This document shows, piece after piece, positions 1 to 9,482 of a stretch of 20,410 bases of DNA (positions within the stretch are counted from its first letter, which is position 1; every line of letters begins with the position of its first letter). Source of the stretch: Neelides folsomi (lineage: Eukaryota; Arthropoda; Collembola; Neelipleona; Neelidae); assembly GCA_034687125.1 (NCBI GenBank), contig JAQGBZ010000678.1:1-20410 (forward strand), written 5' to 3'. Both the position numbers and the translations under genes were made by a program. The notes beneath the pieces are model-generated. The model did no database searches. It had not been told where the DNA came from and was given only the letters and a program-made list of their open reading frames with translations.

Positions 1-2
1 GT

Positions 3-62
3 CCGAAAGATATCCGGGGGTAAAGGTTAAAAAATTTAAAGATGTCCCGGGACATCTTTCGG
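3..62. repeat. GC-rich composite palindrome at left edge
   Basis: Positions 38-59 form a perfect 22-base palindrome, arm AAAGATGTCCC against GGGACATCTTT. A third, slightly diverged copy of the arm lies at 3-20 (CCGAAAGATATCC followed by a G run) and can pair with 46-62 (ending CATCTTTCGG). The block is far richer in G and C than the AT-rich DNA to its right. It could be the end of a transposon or a satellite unit whose remainder lies left of the window. No target-site duplication can be assessed at the edge. Confidence 0.6.
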
Positions 63-1544
63 CCAATTACGGTAGGTGATGGAGTAAATAACGTGTGAAT
101 GTGAGATTTCTTAATATAAATATAAATTATATGCATTATAAATATTAATAGTAATGCTTAATTTTAAATTGTAATTTTTATAATAAATTATTTCAAATAA
201 ATAAATAAATACAATTATTTGTGACAGCATTTTTATTAGTTTATTAAAAAAATTATTTACACGCTCAGATTTAAACATTCATTTTTCAGGATCAAAATTA
301 CCAAAATTTTATACGTATTAATATATAAATAACAATTGTATAGACATTTCCCATTTAACATTTATCAATACTATCTAAAATTTCTTCAATTTAAACGTTC
401 ATTATTCTAATTAAAATCTACTTTCAGTATAATTAATAACAACAATTTTATATAGAGATATTTTAAGTAAATTTTAATACTCAAATGAATTTTATCAATT
501 TTTGCTAAAACATTCAAACATATTTTTGAATGTTAAATATTTATTGTAATGTTGTAAACAATTAATAGAAAATTTAATATATTTATTATTACATGGCGCA
601 ATATAAGTAATTAATATGTATAGAATCAGAAGCAAATAATTTTTGAGATGAATTTGAATTCAATATGTTTGAGAATTGATATTTATATATATTGTAATAA
701 TGTTTAAGTTTAGTTTTGGTATTTTCGAGGTAAAGACAGGAAATTGAAAAGTTTAGGAATATTTAAAGCTCTCTCAGAAAAAGCATTTCATTATTAATTT
801 ATTTTAATAGCACACGTTCATTATACATAGGTATTCAGAATTCACAAGTCATAAGCAACTTTTAATTACAGTGCTCTTATTCTTATCATTGTTTTCATAA
901 AAAGTCATTTACAGTCATTTCAAAACTTAATTGACATTAATTTTCAAACAACCTCCATTAACACTTTTATTAATTCAATTATAGTAACAGATCGAGAGTA
1001 AATATATTAAAATTTCGAATTTTTATATAGTGACCCTGATGAACATTGTAAATTCATTTTTTACGTTCTAAATACAACTTTTCACATTTGCACTATACAA
1101 ACTTTCACTAAAATCTTCAAACCTTCAACGCGGTTTCGTAAGACAATATCAAAGACAATATCAATTATTTGTACAAATGGGAATTCATATATAAAGGATT
1201 GAGGAATAACATGAAGTATAGAATATCATATTTTTGATTTTTTAAACTTTAAATACTTAATCAACTTACAATTAAATATATTTAACATCGAAGTGAATTT
1301 AATACGTTTTTAATCATATTTTTAATTTTTTTTAAATTGCATATTTTAATTTTATTGTAATTAATACAAATGTATCGGTGGAAAATATTTGACATTTGGG
1401 AGTTCAATTTTACATAAATTATATAAAAGTGTATAGGAATGCTTTTTAATTGAGGTGGTTTAATATAAATTTAAATAGGTCATAAAATAAAATTCATAAA
1501 GTAATTATTCAACAATTTGGCACAATTCACAACCCATTTAAAAT
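63..1544. other. AT-rich intergenic DNA, nothing recognised
   Basis: Stop codons are dense in all frames and there is no convincing exon. The only small structure is a direct repeat of AGACAATATCAA, present twice in tandem at about 1141-1164. It probably lies downstream of the 3' end of the minus-strand membrane-protein gene. Confidence 0.5.
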
Positions 1545-1550
1545 TTTATT
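1545..1550 (-). terminator. candidate polyadenylation signal AATAAA
   Basis: TTTATT on the plus strand reads AATAAA on the minus strand. It lies about 30 bases past the stop of the candidate last exon (1577-1665), which is the expected order for a 3' end. In AT-rich DNA this hexamer is common, so on its own it is weak evidence. Confidence 0.3.
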
Positions 1551-1576
1551 AATTTTTTCATCTAATTCAATAATAT

Positions 1577-1665
1577 TTAATAATAAACTAAAAAAGGAAT
1601 ATAATCTTCTTTGCGATTCCTTGAATAACTATTGGAATTAAACTCCTCCTGTAGATCCGCTGCGA
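1577..1665 (-). CDS. candidate last exon of the EB-module membrane protein
   Basis: This is the best visible place for the gene to end, but the exact join is uncertain. The preceding exon (4831-5010) ends with one extra base, G. Around 1661-1672 the minus strand reads TTATTTTTAG then GGTAG then TCGCAG, offering several acceptors. Using GTAG gives a 29-residue tail (VAADLQEEFNSNSYS...) ending at TAA 1577-1579. Using the stronger TTTTTAG acceptor at 1671-1672 adds only a glycine, then TAG. A third reading, in phase 0 from that same acceptor, gives GSRSGSTGGV then stop, which looks like a natural flexible C-terminus. It would need an unseen intervening exon whose length is 2 modulo 3. The choice is inference; what is seen is a pyrimidine-rich acceptor and nearby stops. 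Confidence 0.3.
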
Positions 1666-1672
1666 CTACCCT

Positions 1673-3293
1673 AAAAATAAAAATACACAATTGGTTTCAT
1701 AATTTAACATTTAATTAATATGAGATTGATCGCATTTAAGGAAATTTGAACAAATTCCCAGATCAATTCAAATCCATGTTAAATGACTCACTTTGGATGG
1801 TTTATAATAAATTTTAATTAAAAATAAAGGAGAAGGCAATTTAGATCTATTATACCCAATTCAGCGAGAAGAAAATGGTGAAATTTAAAAGTTCCGCCAA
1901 AACATTTTCATGATTACTAAGGTAAATATTTAGCGGGAACGTTTAAACTAACATTAGCTTTACACTGAATTAGGTATAGCTAAATATGACATCGATTTGC
2001 CGCAATAATAGCAAATGTAAATTATTCCTAAAATTACGGGACAGGAAAAACATGCCGTCAAACGCAAAAAGAAATTTGAATGTTTCAAAATATAAATACG
2101 TCTTTGGTTTCTGTCTATCTGTATAATTAAAATTAAATTTTAATAAAAACAAATAAAATTCTATAAATATGCGACTTTCTATATAAATTTCTATATAAAT
2201 GGTATGTTGTTAAATTTATCCATTTCAGTAACGTCATTAATTTAGGATAAAAATATTAGTTCTAGTTCATTAGTCATTAGTCTCATTAGTAAAAAAAGTA
2301 ATGGATAAGCAAATTACCAAATTACGGATAATTATTGAAATAAAAATTTCGAAGACTCGAATTACAAATTATTGAGTTTTTCCACCTCAATGTTCATTTA
2401 TTCGAAATTGGTGAAAAACATGGAAGTTACGATGTCATTAAAGGAGTAATTTCCTCTCAGTTCTTTCCTTATGTTTACTTTTCCATTGGTCTTTCTTCTA
2501 ATTTTCTCACAATAAAACTCTCAAGTTTTTATTGACTTCTTGGTAAGTGAGAAACATTGTAAGAATTGTATCTATTGATCTATTCACCTAATACAGAAAT
2601 TATATGAAAAATGTTTTTTTCATAAATTAATGGAAGGATATACCCATATAACATAAATTCATATATTTATACAGTTATTCTATTCGACTATACCATATAC
2701 AAAACCATACCTATTTGTATGTAATATTATTATATATGAAGAGGTTTTTGTATGTTTTATATTTCGACCACGTTGAGAGTTTTCAATATTAAAATCAAAT
2801 TGTTTTTAAACTCATTTCCCATTTCATCCTTTTCCCTCTCTCCCAATTTGGTTTATTGTGATGAGAGATTGAATCATTTTGAAATTTAAGTAGCTTAAAG
2901 AAAATTCCAAATGAAATTTCAGACTTTCTGACGTCATTCACTTTTCATTTCTATTCCACAAACTTCCAAAAAGGTATTCTTTTATCTGTATTTATCAAGA
3001 AAGATTATATTTTCCAAGCCTTATTATTAAAGGTTCTTTAACAGAACTTCTTTTATATAATTTTTATTATTGAAGGTCCTTATTTTCTTAAAAGGATTTT
3101 TCTTATCAACGTAAATAAAGATTAAGTTTCTTTACACTAAACATTAAATAATTTGGAGGAATTTTATTTACTGTCAAATATTTTCTTTTCTCCAAACATC
3201 TTTTCTCGTCAGAAGTCAAATGAAAAAGGGAAGAAACATATTGTGCAATTTCCTCTTTCCAATTCTCAAGAGAAAGAAAAATAACATTTGGAG
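1673..3293. other. long AT-rich intron, left part
   Basis: This is inferred to be the large intron (about 3.2 kb) before the last exon of the minus-strand gene. It is AT-rich with dense stops and short repeats, such as TTTCTATATAAA twice near 2175-2200 and CATTAGT three times near 2270-2290. No exon with flanking splice sites was recognised. Confidence 0.35.
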
Positions 3294-3327
3294 TGTTTGA
3301 GTCTATGAAGCATCATAGACTCAAACA
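3294..3327. repeat. perfect 15-bp inverted repeat, 4-base loop
   Basis: The arm TGTTTGAGTCTATGA (3294-3308) is followed by AGCA and then the exact reverse complement TCATAGACTCAAACA (3313-3327). The stem has 15 uninterrupted pairs and does not extend further. A stem this long with mixed base content is unlikely by chance and would fold as RNA or cruciform DNA. It sits in the inferred large intron of the minus-strand gene. It is too short for a canonical miRNA precursor, and no element ends could be assigned around it. Confidence 0.8.
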
Positions 3328-3739
3328 TATCAGCATGATGTAATAAGTGTGGAGTTTGGGCCGAATACTTTCTAGAATATTGAGCGAAAGTTTGAATATT
3401 TGAATCTATATATCTTTTTTTAAGACTTTCCCTATATTTATTCATATACTGTACTATATATTTGCCTAGTAGTCTGTAGACTAGTTCTATATAAAATAGA
3501 TAGATATTAAACATGTGTCTAATATATTATTAAAGTGAAAAATAAGAGAAAGTTATATGAAGCTCTATAAAGTATATTAATATGAGAGTTACTCGCTGAA
3601 CTGATATACAGATATATTTATTATGTAGGTACAGATACTGATATTACTCATATATGGTAGAAAGTGATTGAGAGCTATAAAGTATATAGTAGAAAGTGAT
3701 TTTATATATAATTTGTGTGTTTGCCTTATATGGACTATG
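3328..3739. other. AT-rich intronic stretch with short direct repeats
   Basis: GTAGAAAGTGATT occurs twice about 31 bases apart (near 3658 and 3689), interleaved with two copies of CTATAAAGTATAT-like sequence. No coding signal was recognised. Confidence 0.35.
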
Positions 3740-4260
3740 GGATTTGTGTCCGATTGGGGATCCAACTGGCGTCTCGGCAATGCTGAGCTTTCCACTTCCA
3801 TCTGAGGGCCGTCGAGGTTGATGATTTTTAAAACTGTTGCTTCGGCTGCCACTCGCCCCACTTCGAATCGATCCATTGCTCGCTCTCCGAACGGAACCTT
3901 TGTTCCAAACTCATTTTTATTCCTCTTCGGCTACCTGGGTTAAGGAAGGCGGTGGAATTTCACCTGGACGGCTCGGAGGAGCCAACAACGAGGCCCGACG
4001 ACTCCCGCCCGCCATGGACGAGTGTCGAGAGGAGTTCCGCGAGACCCCCCCTGTCCAAACACCCCACGTCAGACTCGCCCTCATTTCGGCAGTTTTGCCT
4101 TCAAGCCCTCGAGGTCGACTTTGGGTTCGTCCACCGACCATCGCGGAGTGCGAATTTACGGACCAAACAAGTGGAAGCGAAAGTTGGAGAGAAAGTGGAA
4201 GAAGTGGGAAAGAAAAACACAAACACTTCCTTCTTCGGGTTTCAACTTTTTAGTTTCGAC
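3740..4260. other. CpG-rich island inside the inferred intron
   Basis: This stretch is strikingly richer in G, C and CpG than its surroundings and is open in several frames on both strands. Plus-strand candidates include ATG 4014 (context GCCATGG), 79 codons to a stop ending at 4253. Minus-strand candidates include ATG 3914 to stop 3828 (28 codons, starting MSLEQRFRSESEQW). None resembles a protein I recognise, and no clear pair of splice sites picks one frame. A purine-rich tract of GGAAGTGGGAAAG-like sequence runs at about 4168-4225. It could be an unmethylated promoter or alternative first exon, an exon of either strand, or a fossil insertion. Confidence 0.45.
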
Positions 4261-4830
4261 GTTTGGGTGATTTCGTGCTTAATTAACTTTTAAAACTTCT
4301 CTACTAATCAAAGTGTTCAACGCCGTTTTGATCTTAATTAAAAATCAATGTGTCGTTTGGTCATGCGATTAATTGTCAAAATTTTTAAATTACTTTTTTT
4401 AAGTTTTGTTAGTTTAATCTAATTTTATTAATAAAATTAACTAAATAAATAATAAAATAATGTAAATAGACTAAAAAAATAATTAAATGATAATTAAAAT
4501 AATATTTTGTGTTGTAATGCATTTTAATTAATGCTTGTTTATAATGAAATAGTAAAATAGTAAAATAAATATAAAAAGCAAAGCGTTACGAAAATGGCAA
4601 GCGATTGAATACTTAAGGCTTTTTAACTATTAACAACGTTAAAAGCACATTTAAAATATTGTTAGATATTTTTTATGACAGAAATTCATTTACTGTCAAA
4701 TTGGGATTGGATTAACGAAGGGGATTTCAATTGGTTATATTTTAAACATTTATTATTCTACTTACAGCACAGGTGGAGAGTCAAGAAAGGAGTTTCTTTT
4801 GATGAGGGGCGGTTTGGCCAATTCACTTAC
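4261..4830. other. AT-rich intronic stretch next to exon
   Basis: The inferred intron continues up to the donor at 4825-4830 (GTAAGT on the minus strand). It holds the string AAAATTAACTAAATAAATAA at 4433-4452, which recurs at 16855-16874. Reading through the donor would reach an in-frame TGA two codons later, so intron retention would end the protein at once. Confidence 0.4.
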
Positions 4831-5010
4831 CGTGTTCAGAAGAAAGGGTGATGGGCGGTGCCAGGTGAGCATTCCCATAGTGATGATGTCTTGGTCCAAA
4901 TCTCGCTCGTGCGAATATACGAAGAACTAAGCAAGTCATTCCACAGAATAAAACCATTCCAACTCCGACGCCGATAAGAGTGGCCAAATCGCTGTTGAGC
5001 AATGCCGTCT
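4831..5010 (-). CDS. exon: transmembrane segment and cytoplasmic tail, EB-module protein
   Basis: This third visible exon of the minus-strand gene has 180 bases and is phase 1 at both ends. It is bounded by TGATTTCAG (acceptor) and G|GTAAGT (donor). A short polar stretch (ETALLNSD) leads into a hydrophobic helix of about 22 residues beginning LATLIGVGVGMVLF. It is followed by basic residues (RIFARAR) and the tail FGPRHHHYGNAHLAPPITLS, ending SSEH. Positive residues after the helix predict type I topology, with the EB modules outside the cell. The frame continues exactly from exon 5190-5348. This anchors the protein as a single-pass surface protein; its ligand and function are not known from the sequence. 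The exon is followed by an inferred intron of about 3.2 kb. Confidence 0.88.
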
Positions 5011-5189
5011 CTGAAATCATTCAAAATTCACAATAATTAATTATCAAATTTTATCTAAATAATTTAAGATTTTATCATGATTTAGGTTTTGAATCTAATA
5101 AAATGTAATATACATTTATTTAATTAAATTAATTGGGTTAACTTTATAGAAATGAGTTAATTAAAATAATAATCTTAAATATGTGTTAC

Positions 5190-5348
5190 CTGGAACGCAT
5201 CGAACATTTCCGGATTTTTCTAAAAGTTCATGATAATCAAGTTTACACCCACACCGTGCATTGTGCAAGTCCATTTGATGGCAATCAGCATTTGCATCAC
5301 TAGCGAGACAAGCTTGTTCATGTAAACAATCTTCACCTAATTTGGCCG
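5190..5348 (-). CDS. exon: second EB-like six-cysteine module
   Basis: The exon has 159 bases. It is entered with one base from the exon before and leaves one base for the next, so it is a symmetric 1-1 exon. Splice sites on the minus strand are TTTATTAG|CGG and CCAG|GTAACA. It encodes one compact extracellular module with six cysteines spaced C-x5-C-x8-C-x9-C-x-C-x15-C, starting AKLGEDCLHEQACLASDANA and ending GNVRCVP. The CxC pair and spacing match the EB module, a cysteine-rich extracellular domain of nematode and arthropod proteins of mostly unknown function. The intron to the next exon is only 179 bases (5011-5189). It cannot be a stand-alone gene because it has no start or stop. A diverged EGF-like or chitin-binding fold is possible, but the EB pattern fits better. 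Confidence 0.87.
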
Positions 5349-7176
5349 CTAATAAACATAAAAATTAAACAATGAATAAATATTTATTTAAGACATAATT
5401 TATGATAATGATATTTGATGAAAAATTAATAATCCTGAACATGGCCTAACTGAATATCAATAAAATATCAGTAAAATGATTTTAAAAATATTTTCTAAAA
5501 GACTTTCCACACAAAATATTTTTCTTTTTTTTATCAGTTTGACAAAATTGTAAAAGTTGTTTACAACTTTCCAACTTTTCCCATTTCTCAACCTCAAAGT
5601 TTGTTGGTGAGGGGAAAGAAAGAGTTTATGCAAAAGTGGAATTATTTTCTACTTGGTCGATTCAATCCATCATCCAACAATTTGATTTCGCAAATCCCAT
5701 CTCATAAAAATCCAATTTCCAATATATTCCCAAAAATCTAAAATACTTCCATAATATCTATCTGTACATGTACATACATATTTATTACAAATATCATATA
5801 CATGATGTACTCATATAATGTATCTGTACATTATGAAAAATTGAATAATATTGTGGGGAATTGGAAAAAACGGTAATTCCCAGTCCAAATCCAAAGATGC
5901 TCAATTGTTCTAAAAGGGTTTAAATAATGGAGTTATGAAGGAGGTTTCGGTTGTGATTGAGAGCCTAAGTGAAGTTTCGTGTAGAGCGGAAGTTTGAATG
6001 GGATCCTCATCAAATTCGGGTTTAAAATAAGTAAAGGAATTTAATGGGATTTCCTCCCAACACATCTCTGTCTATTCTTGTCCCTATCTCCCAGAGTGCA
6101 GTTGATGTAATGGACAGGGCAAGTCCTCTGAGGGATAAAAGAAGAAGAAGAAAGCACCGTGGGTTTTCCCTATCCATCATCAAAGGACTTCCCTCACTTC
6201 CCCTTAATCTCTTCTTCATCAGCTCACAGAAAGGGGAACGATAAACCCATTACTCAACTTCGTAAAAACACACTTTTTTAAATTATCTTCATACATCATC
6301 ATTTTATTTTTAAACAAAAATTTATTAAATTATTAATGCCAATCTATTAATTTTGATTATCTAAAAAAATTGCAAATAAATTGATTTTTATAGTTTTTAC
6401 ACTTTACATTATTTTACAGTTTTTATATATTATTTTAGTTTAGTTTTATTTTATTTTCTTTCATCCTAATAATGGTTCATTTGTTTTCCTCAAAATCCAA
6501 AGGGTTAAATGTTTAAATTAAACTTTAATATTTAATTTGACACATGATCTTCATATTATCATATTAAAGAAAAAGGAAGGGAAATGAAAATTTAACCCAT
6601 TTTTGACTTTGAATAAAAATGATCTGTTTATTTCATCTTTTTAATATTTTTTTCTATTTTTTATTTTCTCTTATACCATAGCTCGAAGTATTCATATCTC
6701 AAAGTATGTATATTGTATGGGATATTACATGTGTGTATTATATACGAAAAAACATATCCGATCCAACCGCGTCTTTCAAACCACTCACAAAAGTATGAAA
6801 ATTTAATGAGGGAAAACTAAACGTGGTTTTTCATATCACCTCAACTTTCTCCATTTTCTCAAGAGCGGGACATGATGTGTTACGGGGGTTTACATAATTC
6901 ATTCCTTCTCATCAATTCACCTTTCCTCAAAATTTTCATTTTTCAAAATGTCTCCCGCCGTCTTTTATAAATTGGAATTTGAATAATCAATTTATTTTAA
7001 TACTCGACCTTTCTCGTAAGCTTCCCTTTCACTTAACTTCCCACCCTTTAACTTTACCTTCTTCTTTTCTTCTAAGACTTTTATTTTTGACTTTTATGAG
7101 ACAAAGGACATGTTCATTTACAGACATTTAAGACCGTTTTTTAATAAGTAAAATTGTGTAAAATTGTTCGACTCAC
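5349..7176. other. intron between the two EB-module exons
   Basis: This 1.8 kb intron is bounded by good splice sites on the minus strand (C|GTGAGT at 7176 and TTTATTAG at 5349). It is AT-rich except for a GC-richer block at about 5930-6245 and another at 6830-7030. The 5930-6245 block is open on both strands (66 codons plus at 6044-6244, 65 codons minus at 6022-6219). The minus reading contains a leucine-rich stretch but shows no recognised domain. GTACATGTAC and other TGTACAT-type palindromes occur at 5764-5850. Confidence 0.5.
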
Positions 7177-7341
7177 GTTTGAGACACATCGTCGCGTTGC
7201 TCCCGTGTCGATTATAAGGGACATCGATGGGATGGGAATGAATGCAATAGCATTTGTGCTTCGTCTGGTTGCAGGCCAAATTTAATGAACTATCACATTT
7301 TTTCGCACAGTATTCCCCCGCCAATACGCCGACTTTCTCTT
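7177..7341 (-). CDS. exon: first visible EB-like six-cysteine module
   Basis: The exon has 165 bases and is symmetric phase 1-1. On the minus strand it is entered at TAATTTCAG|AAGAG and left at AAAC|GTGAGT. Residues begin EKVGVLAGEYCAKKCDSS and end NATMCLK. Six cysteines follow C-x3-C-x7-C-x6-C-x-C-x19-C, the same layout (CxC fourth-fifth pair, long last loop) as the module in 5190-5348. The two probably arose by duplication of one exon. N-x-S/T sites are present (for example NAT), as expected for an extracellular protein. There is no start codon or signal peptide, so at least one upstream exon, ending in phase 1, is missing. It was not identified between here and the right edge, and may lie in the 7.3-19.5 kb stretch or outside the window. 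Start is therefore partial. Confidence 0.88.
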
Positions 7342-7436
7342 CTGAAATTAATTAAGAAAAATCAATATATATTTTTATTGCAGAGAAATATTTTTAGTAT
7401 TGTATAGAAATGTATTTATTACTATTTAATATAGAA

Positions 7437-7489
7437 TATTCCATATAAAAATTCTATATTTTATATGGAATATATTCCATATAAAATAT
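7437..7489. repeat. 34-bp perfect palindrome with an extra arm copy
   Basis: Positions 7456-7489 are a perfect palindrome with 17-base arms, ATATTTTATATGGAATA against TATTCCATATAAAATAT, and no spacer. A further direct copy of the core TATTCCATATAAAA lies at 7437-7450, so 7437-7450 can alternatively pair with 7459-7472 across an 8-base loop. Three copies of one 14-base word in alternating orientation within 53 bases exceed what AT-richness alone would give. It lies about 100 bases upstream of the first visible exon of the minus-strand gene, in its presumed intron. Confidence 0.85.
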
Positions 7490-8566
7490 GGTAGATAGGA
7501 TTGAAGGAGGGAATTAGAAATATTTTGAAATCTGTATTTAGGTCAGATTTTTTCGCCCAAAATGAGATTATTTATTGTTTTGGCATATAGTTTAATGAGA
7601 GTCCAGCGGAAGGAAGAAATAAAAAAAGAATGTTGAGAGGAAGCATAAGGAAAGATGGGAAAGATCGGCCTTGGAATTCGATTTATTGGGAAGCAGATGG
7701 TTGGATTGGACGGCAGACTTTTTTTTTCTTTTTCAACTTATGGCATCCGTCCATCTCTTACTATCTTTTCCTATCATGTCAATCCATTTATTATAATACC
7801 GACATTCTTTTCATAAAAAATCTCAAATTTTTTTTATGTATTAATATAAATAAATATACCTGTATATCTTAATATACCTATACTAAAAACACTATTTTAA
7901 TATGTTTTTACAATATTCAATATTGATTAAATATTTATATTTGTAATCCAAATAAGTAGAATGAATTTATTATACTAGTACACAGATTTCGAACTTAATA
8001 TAAAAATAACTCAATGTGATCTGTTTTATATTATGTAATACATGTATGCCTGTATTGTATTTTTTAACATGCATATGTTCCAGATGCATGAGACACATTA
8101 TGTTGCGTATAAAAAGTATGTATACTTATACATATTTTGGTATGTATTTTGTGGCCTAAATAATTATTCATGGTTTTTATATGCCAACATGTTTCCCTTT
8201 TGACTTTTGTATGGATATTCTCATTCATTTTTTATAAGACAATAAGATAAAGGGAACAAAAGAGAGGAATGAAAGTTGAATAAAAGAAAGTTCTTTTCTC
8301 TCCAACTCCTCCAACGAATTTATGATAAATCTTTAAAAAGAAATGCTTCTCTCTTTTTGTATAAATATTTAAATTTTTTAATGTTTTTCCCTTCTCTGAT
8401 GGAACGCTTGGAAAATGGCAACACAATGCACTTAAACTAATGTTATATAAATACTAAAATAGCGGGAATGTTATAAAATACCAAAATATACACATACATA
8501 AGGATTTACCTAATACCTACCCAAAATGTTATAAAATTCTTCAAGTTGTGAATATAACTATGTTAT
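7490..8566. other. AT-rich non-coding stretch
   Basis: A GC-richer island lies at about 7600-7760. ATG/CAT-rich palindromic words (ACATGCATATGT at 8068-8079, GTATGTATAC-type at 8117-8125) follow near 8040-8150. A 64-codon minus-strand frame at 8232-8426 has no protein-like features. Nothing here is supported as a gene. Confidence 0.4.
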
Positions 8567-9076
8567 CTATAAAATGGGAAATAAATGAAAGTGCGGGAGG
8601 TTTTGAATATTAAAGAAATGAAATTGCGGAAGATTTGAATATTTTAAAATGTCTAGACGAAACATCCCACAATGGAATTTCAACTTTATATTAATATCTA
8701 CATAGGTAAGTATTGTAATAATGTGTCTGCAAAGCGTCTGTAATAAAGAGTAATGATAAAGTGAAATGATGTGAAATGATAAAATCAAGTTTATTACGAT
8801 AACTTTTGACAAAGGCATTCTTGAAACAATTGGCGGGGATTTTGGAACACAATGAGTGTGTTTGGATGTGAATGGTTTTGTGTTCTTGTTTGTTTGTTTA
8901 TTCATTTGGTCTTGTACGTGTGTTTTCCGGTGAATGGGAGAGGAAGGCCGGCGGGTGAAAGGGAAAGCTCTCAATATTTCATTGTGGAAACCCAATTTAA
9001 TTTTCACTTCCTCCAAATGGCACAAGAGGAAATTGGGAAGGAACATTAAACAAAAATTTCCTTTGATCAACTCCAA
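8567..9076 (-). CDS. long unassigned open frame, 169 codons, doubtful
   Basis: This is the longest open frame in the window, starting MELIKGNFCLMFLPNFLLCH and ending at TAA 8567-8569. The composition is rich in H, I, L, K and S, with no conserved domain, motif or repeat that I recognise. The opposite strand is unusually G- and A-rich here, which depletes stop codons on this strand and may be the whole explanation. A 65-codon plus-strand frame (8852-9049) overlaps it. If real it would be an intronless gene of unknown function, but no promoter or neighbouring conserved exon supports it. Confidence 0.12.
   Translation of the reverse strand: MELIKGNFCLMFLPNFLLCHLEEVKIKLGFHNEILRAFPFTRRPSSPIHRKTHVQDQMNKQTNKNTKPFTSKHTHCVPKSPPIVSRMPLSKVIVINLILSFHIISLYHYSLLQTLCRHIITILTYVDINIKLKFHCGMFRLDILKYSNLPQFHFFNIQNLPHFHLFPIL
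8852..9049 (+). CDS. small open frame with hydrophobic N-terminus, doubtful
   Basis: This is a 65-residue frame beginning MSVFGCEWFCVLVCLFIHLV, so its N-terminus looks like a signal peptide or membrane helix. A polar part (VNGRGRPAGERESSQ) and the end QEEIGKEH follow, to TAA. A possible donor, TTTTCCG|GTGAAT, lies inside it just after the hydrophobic part, so it could also be a first exon. The hydrophobicity comes from a T- and G-rich stretch (TTTGT repeats) and may be accidental. No homologue is recognised, and it overlaps the larger minus-strand frame, so at most one is likely real. Confidence 0.15.
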   Translation: MSVFGCEWFCVLVCLFIHLVLYVCFPVNGRGRPAGERESSQYFIVETQFNFHFLQMAQEEIGKEH

Positions 9077-9452
9077 TTGATTAAAATGACTTCAAAGGAA
9101 CAAAATGAAGAGAGGGAAATCTTCAATAAAAGTAATAAAACACTGAACTTATAAATTCTCCAAAATATGAAAACGTTAATAAAATGATAATTAACCTTAT
9201 ACAAAATTAATACTTATTTTGGTTACATTGTCACATTAAAGTATCTTTATTAGTCAAAAATAACCATCTAATATAGAGTGAATATAAAAAATACGTATTT
9301 TAACACAAATATATTAAATAAAATTAAAATCAATAGAAGGGTAAAATTGAAATTTTATGCTGTTGTTTAATAACTTGTTTGAATTATATTTGCTAAAACC
9401 AAATATGTCTGGTTTATGGAATTTACTATAGGAATTATAGGATGGATAGATT
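9077..9452. other. AT-rich stretch, nothing recognised
   Basis: All frames are interrupted by frequent stops. No splice-supported exon or notable repeat was seen. Confidence 0.4.
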
Positions 9453-9482
9453 GTAATCCTAAAGTTTTGGCTTTAGAATTAC
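9453..9482. repeat. 12-bp stem hairpin upstream of small candidate gene
   Basis: The arm GTAATCCTAAAG (9453-9464), loop TTTTGG and arm CTTTAGAATTAC (9471-9482) pair with one mismatch. It lies about 90 bases before the ATG at 9573. A TGCATAATGCA palindrome follows near 9494-9504. It could be a chance structure or a promoter-proximal element. Confidence 0.5.

Noticed and set aside
3266..3514. 82-codon minus frame containing the 15-bp hairpin
   Set aside because: The composition is that of AT-rich random sequence and the hairpin gives it repetitive residues; there are no splice or domain signals.
4836..5024. 62-codon minus-strand frame over the transmembrane exon
   Set aside because: It is a shifted reading of exon 4831-5010; the phase-1 frame joins the other exons and encodes a proper membrane helix.
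6022..6219. Minus frame with a leucine-rich stretch inside the EB intron
   Set aside because: The hydrophobic run comes from a CTTCTT repeat, there is no clear exon boundary, and the plus strand is equally open.
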